Shown: in pieces, positions 36,187 to 44,948 of the stretch | Layout of the letters: each line of letters opens with the position of its first letter | Position numbering within the stretch: the first letter of the stretch is position 1 | Source of the DNA: JBJELF01 sp051879015 | GTDB taxonomy: Bacteria > Bacillota > Clostridia > Lachnospirales > Lachnospiraceae | Length of the DNA stretch: 64,000 bases | Direction of reading: 5' to 3' | Assembly: GCA_051879015.1 (NCBI GenBank) | Contig: JBJELF010000001.1 | Location: 1 to 64,000 of the forward strand | Program-made: the position numbers and the translations under genes | The notes under the pieces: model-generated | The model's database searches: none | What the model saw: the letters and a program-made list of their open reading frames with translations, nothing else | What the model was told of the DNA's origin: nothing

Positions 36187-36924
36187 ATGATGGAAGAGAA
36201 TCAAGTGATGATATCAGTGAATGATGTCAAGATGCGTTTTCGTATGACTACGGACAGAGTGACCAGTATCAAAGAGATGGCAACACAGTTTTTGAAGGGA
36301 AAATTGGAATATAATGATTTCTGGGCTTTGAAAGGTGTCTCCTTTCAGGTAAATAAAGGTGATGTTGTCGGAATTATTGGCCGCAATGGGGCTGGAAAGA
36401 GTACAATTTTGAAAATTATTTCTGGAATTTTAAAGCCTACCAGCGGCAGTGTGGAGCGGGGAGCCAATATTGTTCCTATGTTGGAGTTAGGTTCTGGTTT
36501 TGATTATGATTTGACTGGAAGAGAGAATATTTTTTTAAATGGAGCAATTTTAGGATATTCTAAAGAATTTTTGTACAGCAAATACGATGAAATTCTTGCT
36601 TTTTCTGAGTTGGGTGATTTCATCAATATGCCAATCAGAAATTATTCTTCAGGAATGGTGATGCGACTTGCTTTTTCCATTGCCACAGTGGTAAATCCAG
36701 AAATATTAATTGTCGACGAGATATTAGCAGTTGGAGATGAAAATTTTCAGAAAAAAAGCTATGCTCGTATGATGGAACTGATGGGCGGCGGTACTACAGT
36801 TTTATATGTTTCCCATGATATGAAACAAATACGGACCATGTGTAATAAGGTGGTTTGGCTTGAGGGAGGCGTAGTGAAAATGCAGGGACCAACAGAAGAA
36901 GTGTGTGATGCATATAGCATCTGA
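36187..36924 (+). CDS. ABC transporter ATP-binding protein (Wzt/TagH-like)
   Basis: Energises export of lipid-linked glycan with the preceding permease. The 245-residue product has Walker A GRNGAGKST, the signature YSSGMVMRL and Walker B ILIVDEILAVGD with the switch His in VSHDM. It lacks the C-terminal sugar-binding domain found in long Wzt proteins, so export probably does not depend on a chain-end cap. The next glycosyltransferase starts 10 bases later. Confidence 0.92.
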   Translation: MMEENQVMISVNDVKMRFRMTTDRVTSIKEMATQFLKGKLEYNDFWALKGVSFQVNKGDVVGIIGRNGAGKSTILKIISGILKPTSGSVERGANIVPMLELGSGFDYDLTGRENIFLNGAILGYSKEFLYSKYDEILAFSELGDFINMPIRNYSSGMVMRLAFSIATVVNPEILIVDEILAVGDENFQKKSYARMMELMGGGTTVLYVSHDMKQIRTMCNKVVWLEGGVVKMQGPTEEVCDAYSI

Positions 36925-36934
36925 TAGAGGGATC

Positions 36935-37915
36935 ATGAAAAAGGTAACAATAATTATTCCAAATTATAATGGGAAAAAGTTTTTGAAGGAATGTTTGGAT
37001 GCGTTGGAGACTCAGACGAGTGATGATTTTGATGTTTTGGTTGTAGAGAATGCATCTTCGGATGGGAGCAGTGAATTTATCAGAGCTGGGTATCCTTGGG
37101 TTAAGTTATTAGAAAATGAGACAAATTTGGGCTTTGCTGGCGGTGTCAATGTTGGTATTAAAGCCTGTAAAACTCCCTATGTGTTGCTGTTGAACAATGA
37201 CACCAAAGTACATTCTCATTTTGTAGAACAGATGATAACTGCGATAGAGCAGTCAGAACATATTTTTTCGGTCAGCAGCAAGATGATTCAGTATCATGAC
37301 CATACCAAAATTGATGATGCGGGAGATTATTATAATCTTTTGGGATGGGCATTTCAGAGCGGTGTAGGACATTCTGTCAAAAAATTTCGTCGTCCTAAGA
37401 AAATTTTTTCTGCCTGTGCCGGTGCAGCAATCTACCGCAGAGAAGTTTTTGAAGAAATAGGTTATTTTGATGAATTGCATTTTGCTTATTTGGAAGATAT
37501 TGATGTAGGATATCGTGCTAAGTTAGCGGGGTATGACAATATTTACTGGCCAAAAGCATTAGTATATCATGTAGGAAGCGGTACGAGCGGAAGCAAATAT
37601 AATTCGTTTAAGGTGAAACTGTCAGCGCGAAATAATGTCTATCTTAATTATAAGAATATGCCAAATTGGCAGTTGGTTTGTAATTTCCTTCCTCTGTGTG
37701 TGGGATTTGCTGTTAAGATGCAATTTTTTAAGAAAATTGGTTTTGGCGAGGATTATAAAGCAGGGCTTTTGGAGGGATGGCAGACTAGAAATCGCTGTAA
37801 ACGAGTGGATTTTTCGAAAGTGTCATTGAGAACCCTTCTAAAAATTGAAGGAGAGTTAATTGGCAATACATTTTTATATGTATTTGAATTCCTAAAACGA
37901 AAATTAGGGGTTTGA
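36935..37915 (+). CDS. Family 2 glycosyltransferase, WbbL/RfbF-like
   Basis: A 326-residue GT-A enzyme with TIIIPNYNGKKFLKECL, the nucleotide-sugar block NLGFAGGVNVGI, the metal motif NNDT and the later CAGAAIYRRE and YLEDIDVG blocks. This pattern is common in rhamnosyltransferases such as WbbL, but donor and acceptor are not shown. ATG 36935 follows GAGGGA. A longer in-frame start inside the ATPase gene (36905) is less likely. Faces the inside of the membrane. Confidence 0.87.
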   Translation: MKKVTIIIPNYNGKKFLKECLDALETQTSDDFDVLVVENASSDGSSEFIRAGYPWVKLLENETNLGFAGGVNVGIKACKTPYVLLLNNDTKVHSHFVEQMITAIEQSEHIFSVSSKMIQYHDHTKIDDAGDYYNLLGWAFQSGVGHSVKKFRRPKKIFSACAGAAIYRREVFEEIGYFDELHFAYLEDIDVGYRAKLAGYDNIYWPKALVYHVGSGTSGSKYNSFKVKLSARNNVYLNYKNMPNWQLVCNFLPLCVGFAVKMQFFKKIGFGEDYKAGLLEGWQTRNRCKRVDFSKVSLRTLLKIEGELIGNTFLYVFEFLKRKLGV

Positions 37916-37943
37916 TTAAAAAGAGATTGTGTAGGTGCATTAC

Positions 37944-39341
37944 ATGATAAAGAGCAATCAGGATACATTAAATCGATTACATGTGGTATTGGATGGAGTC
38001 GTATTAGTTATTTCATATATATTGGCATACTTAATTCAGTTTGTTTGGGCAGGGCGGGAGTTGGCTCCTTTCTCTGCTGGACAATATTTTATGGCGTTGA
38101 TTCCAATTGCGGTTCTATTTTTGATATTATATGCCTGGTGCCAGCTGTACTATCCTAAGCGAGTGATGGGGAGGCGATTGGAGGCCAGTAATATTTTAAA
38201 AGCCAATGTTATTGGAATTTTGATTATTATCCTTATTTTATATTTGATGAAGGAAAATAATTTTTCACGATTATTATTGTTTTATTTTGTACTAATCAAT
38301 ACGGTGTTGTTGGTAATTGAGAGAAATTTGGTGCGCTATGCTCTGACTATGATGCGTATTAAGGGTTTTAATCAGAAGCATTTGCTGTTGGTGGGATACA
38401 GCAGAGCAGCGGTTAATTTTATTAATCGTGTTAAGGAAAATCCACAGTGGGGATATAATCTGAGAGGAATTTTAGATGATAATACGCCTTGGTCTACTTC
38501 AGTGAGTGGGGTGAATGTTATTGGAAAAATTGACGATTTGGAAGCAATTTTGGCATTGAATCGTCTTGATGAGATTGTGATTACTTTGGCAATTTCTGAA
38601 TATGAAAAATTGGAGCGAATTGTCACGGTATGTGAAAAGTCGGGTGTTCATACTAAATTTATTCCCGATTACAATAATATTATTCCTACAAAACCTTATA
38701 CGGAGGATTTGTTGGGATTGCCGGTGATTCATATTAGGCATGTGCCCCTAATGGAGGGAACCAATAAATTTTTGAAGCGAACGATGGATATTGTAGGCTC
38801 ATTGGCTGCTATTATTCTCTTTTCTCCTGTTATGTTGGTGACGGCCATTGCGGTGAAATTGTCTTCGCCAGGACCACTGATTTATCGGCAGGAGAGAGTG
38901 GGATTGCATAATCGTCCTTTTATGATGTACAAGTTTCGCTCCATGGGAGTGCAGAAAGCATCAGAAGAAAAGGATAAATGGACGACCAAAAATGATCCCA
39001 GAGTGACTAATGTAGGAAAGGTAATTCGAAAATTGAGTATCGATGAGCTTCCTCAGTTGTTTAATGTGTTAAAAGGAGATATGAGTCTGGTGGGACCTCG
39101 TCCGGAAAGGCCATTTTTTGTAGAAAAATTTAAGGAAGAAATTCCCCGTTATATGGTGAAACATCAGGTACGTCCAGGCATTACTGGATGGGCTCAGGTT
39201 AACGGTTTACGTGGTGATACATCGATTCCAAAACGAATTGAGTGTGATTTGTATTATATCGAAAATTGGACGTTGGGATTTGATATTAAAATTTTATTTT
39301 TAACTGTGTTTAAGGGATTTATTAATAAAAATGCCTATTAG
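37944..39341 (+). CDS. Polyprenyl glycosylphosphotransferase (initiating sugar transferase)
   Basis: Starts glycan assembly by moving a sugar-1-phosphate onto undecaprenyl phosphate. The 465-residue product has four N-terminal membrane spans, a NAD-binding-like middle domain (LLVGYSRAAVNF) and the C-terminal catalytic domain with KRTMDIVGS, YRQERVG, MYKFRSM, KLSIDELPQLFNVLKGDMSLVGPRPERP and RPGITGWAQVNG. ATG 37944 is preferred to GTG 37935. The usual substrate is glucose-1-P or galactose-1-P; this cannot be told here. Confidence 0.93.
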   Translation: MIKSNQDTLNRLHVVLDGVVLVISYILAYLIQFVWAGRELAPFSAGQYFMALIPIAVLFLILYAWCQLYYPKRVMGRRLEASNILKANVIGILIIILILYLMKENNFSRLLLFYFVLINTVLLVIERNLVRYALTMMRIKGFNQKHLLLVGYSRAAVNFINRVKENPQWGYNLRGILDDNTPWSTSVSGVNVIGKIDDLEAILALNRLDEIVITLAISEYEKLERIVTVCEKSGVHTKFIPDYNNIIPTKPYTEDLLGLPVIHIRHVPLMEGTNKFLKRTMDIVGSLAAIILFSPVMLVTAIAVKLSSPGPLIYRQERVGLHNRPFMMYKFRSMGVQKASEEKDKWTTKNDPRVTNVGKVIRKLSIDELPQLFNVLKGDMSLVGPRPERPFFVEKFKEEIPRYMVKHQVRPGITGWAQVNGLRGDTSIPKRIECDLYYIENWTLGFDIKILFLTVFKGFINKNAY

Positions 39342-39380
39342 TGGGAATAATGTCTTACAGTGAAAGAAGGTGGGATGTAT

Positions 39381-40586
39381 ATGGCAGACAAGAAAATAAA
39401 TAACCGCAAGGAACGATTAAAAAGAAGAAAGATATTGATTGTAACTGGAGAAATCATGATTATTGCGGTGGTATTTCTCATGTGTTACGGTGCTAGTATT
39501 ATTGGAAAGGTTCAATGGGGCGATAGCAAGGAAGAATTCTATCAACCTAACTATGCGACGAAAGAAGTTGGCAGTGGAAGCGACAAGGATGCAAATGAAG
39601 GTGAGAGCAAGCAAGATCAGGAAGTGGCAGCAAACAGTCAAGTACATGCAGAAATTATTGAGGATTATTCGCAGTTTACCAAAGAGTATACAACCTTTCT
39701 TGCTGTAGGCATGGACACGAGAGCAAATAGTAATTTGTTGGATAAGACGAACAATAGTGATGTCATCATGATTGGTAATTTAAATAATAAGACAAAGGAA
39801 GTGCGATTGGTATCGATTTATCGGGATACTTATATGCGTATTTTTAGCAATGGGGAATACGATAAGGCAAATCGACAGACTTCTCTGACCAATGTTTCTG
39901 ATTTGGTGAATATGCTAAATTATAACTTGGACTTATCAATTGATTATTATGTAGTAGTAAATTGGGTGGCCATGGTCAATGCGGTAAATGTTCTTGGCGG
40001 CATTGATATGTATCTGACTGATGAAGAAGTTGGATATGGCAATGAAAAAGCGGATATCAACGGCTATATTTCTACTATTGTAGAAAATACAGGAGTACCG
40101 AGTACGGGTATTTTTGAGGGGGGCCAATTGCATTTAGATGGTGTACAGACAGTGGCATATTGCCGTATTCGATATGTGGGATACGACTATGCACGTACAG
40201 AGCGTCAGAGAAAGGTTATCGAGCAGATGTTGGTTAAGGCTAAGCAGATAGATGACCTTGGTACTTTCACCAATTTAGTGGATCAGGTACTACCGAATGT
40301 AGGTACCAATATGACTGAGACGGAAATCCTAAGTTATTTAAAAGATATCAAAAATTATAATATTACTGCTCAAAGTACTTTCCCTTCTAAAATTTACAGC
40401 GATGAGAGAAACTGTGGCAATATACCAGTAACCTATGCGGTGGTCGCAGATGATTTTGCGGCTAATGTGACTGCATTGCATGAATTTTTATTTGATGTGA
40501 CTGGATATGAGCCGACCAATGAAGTGAAGGAAGTCAGCAATTATATTAAAGAAATTTCTGGCTGGAATGCAGCTCAAAATGAGTGA
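39381..40586 (+). CDS. LytR-CpsA-Psr family glycan ligase
   Basis: LCP enzymes attach undecaprenyl-linked glycans to peptidoglycan outside the membrane. The 401-residue product has a basic cytoplasmic N-terminus, one membrane helix (about residues 20-40), a linker rich in charged residues and the LCP domain with the conserved Arg/Asp blocks (TFLAVGMDTRA, NSDVIMIGNL, VSIYRDTYMRI, YCRIRYVGYDYARTERQRKVI). ATG 39381 follows AAGGTGGG. It closes the glycan cluster and is followed by a terminator. Confidence 0.94.
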   Translation: MADKKINNRKERLKRRKILIVTGEIMIIAVVFLMCYGASIIGKVQWGDSKEEFYQPNYATKEVGSGSDKDANEGESKQDQEVAANSQVHAEIIEDYSQFTKEYTTFLAVGMDTRANSNLLDKTNNSDVIMIGNLNNKTKEVRLVSIYRDTYMRIFSNGEYDKANRQTSLTNVSDLVNMLNYNLDLSIDYYVVVNWVAMVNAVNVLGGIDMYLTDEEVGYGNEKADINGYISTIVENTGVPSTGIFEGGQLHLDGVQTVAYCRIRYVGYDYARTERQRKVIEQMLVKAKQIDDLGTFTNLVDQVLPNVGTNMTETEILSYLKDIKNYNITAQSTFPSKIYSDERNCGNIPVTYAVVADDFAANVTALHEFLFDVTGYEPTNEVKEVSNYIKEISGWNAAQNE

Positions 40587-40628
40587 AGTAAAATGATTAA
40601 ATCAATCAGCGAAATGCTGGATAGAGAG

Positions 40629-40663
40629 ACTGCAAGGTGTGAATACATCTTGCAGTTTTATTT
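40629..40663 (+). terminator. Terminator of the glycan cluster
   Basis: ACTGCAAG (40629-40636) pairs with CTTGCAGT (40649-40656), followed by a T-rich run. Confidence 0.8.
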
Positions 40664-40665
40664 TC

Positions 40666-40694
40666 TTGCATGATAGCTATTTATATGATAAAAT
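40666..40694 (+). promoter_or_regulatory. Promoter of the pyr operon
   Basis: TTGCAT at 40666-40671 and TAAAAT at 40689-40694, spacing 17, preceding a terminator-like leader hairpin. Confidence 0.7.
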
Positions 40695-40730
40695 ATTTAT
40701 AACTATTCAGTCAAGCGCAAATTTTAGAAG

Positions 40731-40769
40731 ACAGACTGTATAAGCTTGCTTACAAGCAGGCTGTTTTTT
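40731..40769 (+). terminator. Terminator-like hairpin in the pyr leader
   Basis: ACAGACTG (40731-40738) pairs with CAGGCTGT (40757-40764) apart from one A-G mismatch, with an inner CTTG/CAAG stem, then six Ts. It lies between the promoter and pyrC, so it may act as an attenuator. I see no clear PyrR-binding sequence. The remaining 150 bases up to pyrC show nothing else recognisable. Confidence 0.6.
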
Positions 40770-40917
40770 ATAGATTTGCATTTGGTGCTTAGCTAAAATC
40801 AAGTGTTTTTATGTTAGCAGCAGTTAAACGGTAAAATAACTGAAAATAGGAGATGGCTAGCTGAATCGTTACAAATATTCATGAGCGCATGAAAGAAACA
40901 GCGGAATGGAGGTTTTC

Positions 40918-42216
40918 ATGAAATTACTGATAAAAAATGGTCGTATTTTGGATCCAGCAACAGCGACTGATGCAGTGATGCATTTGTTGATTGAAGATGA
41001 TAAAATTGTTGGCAGATATGAGCAGCTGGATAATATGGTGGCAGATAAAGAAATTGATGCAGCTGGCTGCTACGTAATGCCAGGTTTAATTGATATGCAT
41101 GTGCATTTGCGCGAGCCGGGATTTGAGTATAAGGAGACAATTCGCACAGGTGCATTGGCGGCAGCTCATGGCGGATATACAACGATTTGTCCGATGCCAA
41201 ATACGAAGCCAGCTACAGACTCTCCAAGTATGATTGAGTATATTAGAGATAAGGCCGAGAATGATGCGGTGATTCATGTACTGCCTGTAGGTGCAGTGAC
41301 CTTAGGACAGAATGGCGAGAAGTTGACAGATATAGCGGGCATGGCAAAGGCTGGTGCTGTTGGTATCAGCGAAGATGGAAAAAGTGTGATGAATGCGGCT
41401 CTTTATCGTGAGGGTATGAAGGAGGCTGCAAAGGCAGGTATTATAGTGATGGCTCATTGTGAGGACAAAAACTTGGTGGGCAAGGGATGTCTGAATTTAG
41501 GACCAAAATCGGAAGAACTGGGCGTGCCGGGTATCTCCAATTCAGTGGAGGACGTTATCACAGCACGAGATATTATTTTAGCTAAGGAGACAGGAGTTCA
41601 TTTGCATTTATGTCATTGTTCTACCAAAGATAGTGTATCTATGGTTAAAGCTGCGAAAGAAGATGGCGTGGCTGTAACTGCGGAGGTTTGTCCTCATCAT
41701 TTTTCTATGAGTGAGGAGGATATTACCTCTGATGACAGTAATTTTAAGATGAATCCGCCGCTGCGAAGCAAGGAAGATGTACAGGCTTTGAAGGAAGGAT
41801 TGCGTGATGGTATTATGGAGGTTATTTCAACTGACCATGCACCTCATCATGCCAGTGAAAAAGCGAAGTCAGTAACGGAAGCACCTTTTGGTATTGTGGG
41901 TTCGGAGACAGCTGTGGCATTGACGATTACAAATTTGGTGGATGCAGGCTATTTGACACCAATGCAGATGGCGGAGAAGATGAGTTATAATCCTGCTCGT
42001 ATTCTGGGTATTAATCGAGGCAGCTTAGAGATAGGAAAACCTGCTGATGTGGTGGTCATTGACCCGAATGCAGAGTACTGCATTGATGTCAATACCTTCT
42101 ATTCCAAAGGAAAAAATACGCCGTTTAATGGAATGAAAGTGCATGGCCGTGTATTATGTACCATTTGTGATGGACAGATTGTATATCAGTATGAAGGTAA
42201 CGATTTCTGTGACTGA
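40918..42216 (+). CDS. pyrC: Dihydroorotase
   Basis: Zinc enzyme closing carbamoyl-aspartate to dihydroorotate in pyrimidine synthesis. The 432-residue class I type product has the metal motif DMHVHLREPG, PMPNTKPATDS, AHCEDKNL, CHCSTKDS, and STDHAPHH. ATG 40918 sits 5 bases after GGAGG. It opens the pyr operon; pyrB and carAB are not in the window. A partial dispersed repeat lies after it. Confidence 0.96.
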   Translation: MKLLIKNGRILDPATATDAVMHLLIEDDKIVGRYEQLDNMVADKEIDAAGCYVMPGLIDMHVHLREPGFEYKETIRTGALAAAHGGYTTICPMPNTKPATDSPSMIEYIRDKAENDAVIHVLPVGAVTLGQNGEKLTDIAGMAKAGAVGISEDGKSVMNAALYREGMKEAAKAGIIVMAHCEDKNLVGKGCLNLGPKSEELGVPGISNSVEDVITARDIILAKETGVHLHLCHCSTKDSVSMVKAAKEDGVAVTAEVCPHHFSMSEEDITSDDSNFKMNPPLRSKEDVQALKEGLRDGIMEVISTDHAPHHASEKAKSVTEAPFGIVGSETAVALTITNLVDAGYLTPMQMAEKMSYNPARILGINRGSLEIGKPADVVVIDPNAEYCIDVNTFYSKGKNTPFNGMKVHGRVLCTICDGQIVYQYEGNDFCD

Positions 42217-42250
42217 ATTATTTTTAAGAGAATGAGAAAGAAATAGGAAG

Positions 42251-42290
42251 ATATCGGGGGCAAAATGCCTTTTGACCTCAATATCATATG
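42251..42290 (+). repeat. Dispersed intergenic element, half copy C (hairpin 2 only)
   Basis: The hairpin core GGGCAAAATGCCTTTTGACC is close to copies A and B, here flanked by GATATC and CAATATC arms. Hairpin 1 is absent. It lies between pyrC and pyrF. Confidence 0.65.
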
Positions 42291-42321
42291 AACAAAGATA
42301 AGTCATAAAGGAGAAATAGAG

Positions 42322-43239
42322 ATGATTAATAAACTTGTGTCAAAAATTCAGAAATTAAATGCACCAATTGTAGTTGGATTGGATCCAATGTTAAATTATG
42401 TACCAGAGCAGATTAAGGAGAAAGCTTTTAGCGAGTATGGTGAGACTTTAGAGGGTGCTGGTGAGGCTATCTGGCAGTTTAATAAGGCAATTGTGGACAA
42501 CGTGTATGATTTGATTCCGGCAGTAAAACCACAGATTGCAATGTATGAGCAATTTGGTATTCCAGGTTTGGTAGCCTACAAAAAGACCGTAGATTATTGC
42601 AAGAGCAAGGATTTAGTGGTTATTGGTGATGTCAAGAGAGGCGATATTGGCTCTACTTCTGCTGCCTATGCAGTGGGACATTTGGGCAAAGTGCAGGTGG
42701 GAAGTCAAAAGATTCCGGTTTTCGATGAAGATTTTGCTACGGTGAATCCATATTTGGGCTCCGACGGTATCAATCCATTCATCAAGGTTTGTCAGGAAGA
42801 AAAGAAAGGATTATTTATTCTGGTTAAGACGTCTAATCCTTCCAGCGGAGAATTTCAGGATCGTTTAATTGAAGGAAAACCATTATATGAATGGGTTGGT
42901 GAGAAGGTAAATGAGTGGGGCGCACAGTGCATGGGTAATTCCTATAGCTATATTGGCTGTGTGGTTGGTGCTACTTATCCAGAGATGGGAGCTGTTCTGA
43001 GAAAAGTAATGCCTAAGACTTATATCTTGGTGCCAGGTTATGGTGCGCAGGGTGGAAAGGCTGCTGATTTAAAGCCATATTTCAATGAAGATGGTTTGGG
43101 TGCTATTGTAAACTCCTCCCGAGGAATTATTGCTGCTTATAAGCAGGAAAAATATGCTAAGTTTGGTGCTGTTAATTTTGCAGATGCATCCAGAGCAGCT
43201 GTGGTTGATATGATTGAGGATATTGCATCTATCTTCTAA
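42322..43239 (+). CDS. pyrF: Orotidine 5'-phosphate decarboxylase (type 2)
   Basis: Last step of UMP synthesis. At 305 residues it belongs to the longer PyrF subfamily. Seen are GLDPMLNYVP at the N-terminus, the catalytic block VIGDVKRGDIGSTS (Asp-Lys pair), the substrate-loop FDEDFATVNPYLGSD, and VPGYGAQGGKA near the end. ATG 42322 follows AAGGAGA. Next is pyrK, 23 bases on. Confidence 0.96.
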   Translation: MINKLVSKIQKLNAPIVVGLDPMLNYVPEQIKEKAFSEYGETLEGAGEAIWQFNKAIVDNVYDLIPAVKPQIAMYEQFGIPGLVAYKKTVDYCKSKDLVVIGDVKRGDIGSTSAAYAVGHLGKVQVGSQKIPVFDEDFATVNPYLGSDGINPFIKVCQEEKKGLFILVKTSNPSSGEFQDRLIEGKPLYEWVGEKVNEWGAQCMGNSYSYIGCVVGATYPEMGAVLRKVMPKTYILVPGYGAQGGKAADLKPYFNEDGLGAIVNSSRGIIAAYKQEKYAKFGAVNFADASRAAVVDMIEDIASIF

Positions 43240-43262
43240 CTTAAGAAACGAGGAAAAATTTT

Positions 43263-44027
43263 ATGAGTAAAGTGAAAGAGACTGCGAGAGTAATCAGTCA
43301 GGAAGAACTCTCAGAGGGTGTGTACAGCATGTGGATTTGGACACCTGCCATTGCAAGTCAGGCGGTGCCGGGACAATTTATTTCTGTTTATACAAAGGAT
43401 CAGAGTAAGTTGCTGCCAAGACCAATTAGTTTATGTGAGATTGAGGAAGATAAGTTGCGTATTGTGTACCGTGTAGCTGGATCTGGTACAGCAGAGTTTT
43501 CAACTTATCAAGCGGGAGATAAGATTGAGATTATGGGACCTTTGGGCAATGGCTTTCCGTTATTAGAGGGCAGAAAAGCATTTTTGATTGGCGGAGGGAT
43601 TGGTATTCCTCCTATGCTGCAGCTGGCGAAGAGTTTGAAAGCAGAAAAGCAGATCGTGGTAGGTTATCGCAACTCTGACACTTTTTTAACAGAAGAGTTG
43701 GGAGCAAATGGCAGTCTTTATCTGGCAACGGAGGATGGAAGTTTAGGAACAAGAGGGAATGTCATGGATGCCATTCAAGAGAATGGTTTGTATGCGGATG
43801 TAATTTATGCTTGTGGACCGACTCCAATGCTGCGTGCTATTAAGAGCTATGCAGTTGAGCGCGATATAGAGTGTTATCTTTCCTTGGAGGAGAGAATGGC
43901 CTGTGGTATCGGTGCCTGCCTTGCCTGTGTATGCAAGTCTAAGGAAGTGGATCATCATACTAACGTCAACAATAAGAGAATCTGTAAGGATGGACCAGTA
44001 TTCTTGGCAACGGAGGTAGAATTATAA
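43263..44027 (+). CDS. pyrK: Dihydroorotate dehydrogenase electron transfer subunit
   Basis: Iron-sulfur flavoprotein that passes electrons from PyrD (type 1B) to NAD+. The 254-residue product has the FAD block LPRPISLCE, the NAD-binding GGGIGIPPMLQLA, and a cysteine cluster for a 2Fe-2S centre (MACGIGACLACVCK, with a later Cys in RICKDG). The stop overlaps pyrD by one base (TAATG), which suits a stoichiometric complex. Confidence 0.96.
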   Translation: MSKVKETARVISQEELSEGVYSMWIWTPAIASQAVPGQFISVYTKDQSKLLPRPISLCEIEEDKLRIVYRVAGSGTAEFSTYQAGDKIEIMGPLGNGFPLLEGRKAFLIGGGIGIPPMLQLAKSLKAEKQIVVGYRNSDTFLTEELGANGSLYLATEDGSLGTRGNVMDAIQENGLYADVIYACGPTPMLRAIKSYAVERDIECYLSLEERMACGIGACLACVCKSKEVDHHTNVNNKRICKDGPVFLATEVEL

Positions 44028-44947
44028 TGGCTGACATGAATGTAATTAATACATCAGTAAATTTGGCAGGTGTTGTGTTGAAAAATCCTGTCATGACGGC
44101 ATCAGGTACCTTTGGCTCTGGTGCGGAGTATTCCGAATTTGTGGACTTAAATCAGTTAGGTGCAGTTGTCACAAAGGGTGTTGCAAATGTGCCTTGGCCA
44201 GGAAATCCAACTCCTAGAATTGCAGAAGTCTATGGTGGTATGATGAATGCTATCGGTCTGCAAAATCCTGGTTTGGAAGTGTTCTGTAAGAGAGATATTC
44301 CCTATCTAAAGCAGTTTGATACAAAGATTATCGTCAATGTGTGTGGGCGTACGGTGGAGGATTATGTGGAGGCTGTGGAAATTTTAGGTGAGCAGCCAGT
44401 TGACCTGTTGGAAATTAATGTGTCCTGCCCAAATGTGAAGCATGGCGGTATCGCTTTTGGACAGGATCCAAAGGCATTGGAGCATATTACCAAAGAAGTG
44501 AAAGCAAAGGCAAAACAGCCGATTATCATGAAATTGAGTCCAAATGTGACAGATATCACAGTGATGGCAAAGGCGGCAGAGGCAGGCGGTGCAGATGTTC
44601 TTTCTCTCATCAATACTTTGACTGGTATGAAAATTGATATCAATCGCCGATGCTTTGCGGTGGCAAATAAGACAGCAGGAGTGTCTGGACCGATTGTAAA
44701 ACCTATCGCAGTGCGCATGGTTTATCAGGTTGCCAATGCGGTGAAACTGCCAATTATCGGTATGGGCGGCATCCAGAATGCTGATGATGCCATTGAGTTC
44801 TTGTTGGCTGGTGCTACAGCAGTTTCTATCGGCACAGCTAACTTTTATAATCCTTATGCGACACTGGAAGTGGTAAAGGGCATTGAGGATTATATGAGAA
44901 AATATCATTTTACCGATGTAAATCAGCTGATTGGATTGGTGAAGTAA
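44027..44947 (+). CDS. pyrD: Dihydroorotate dehydrogenase, class 1B catalytic subunit
   Basis: Oxidises dihydroorotate to orotate with FMN. The 306-residue TIM barrel shows NPVMTASGTFGSG, GAVVTKGV, the catalytic-Cys block EINVSCPNVKHGG, and GMGGIQNADDAIEFL. Cys in place of Ser at the base position and the neighbouring pyrK identify class 1B. Stop and next start are 1 base apart. Confidence 0.96.
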   Translation: MADMNVINTSVNLAGVVLKNPVMTASGTFGSGAEYSEFVDLNQLGAVVTKGVANVPWPGNPTPRIAEVYGGMMNAIGLQNPGLEVFCKRDIPYLKQFDTKIIVNVCGRTVEDYVEAVEILGEQPVDLLEINVSCPNVKHGGIAFGQDPKALEHITKEVKAKAKQPIIMKLSPNVTDITVMAKAAEAGGADVLSLINTLTGMKIDINRRCFAVANKTAGVSGPIVKPIAVRMVYQVANAVKLPIIGMGGIQNADDAIEFLLAGATAVSIGTANFYNPYATLEVVKGIEDYMRKYHFTDVNQLIGLVK

Positions 44948-44948
44948 A

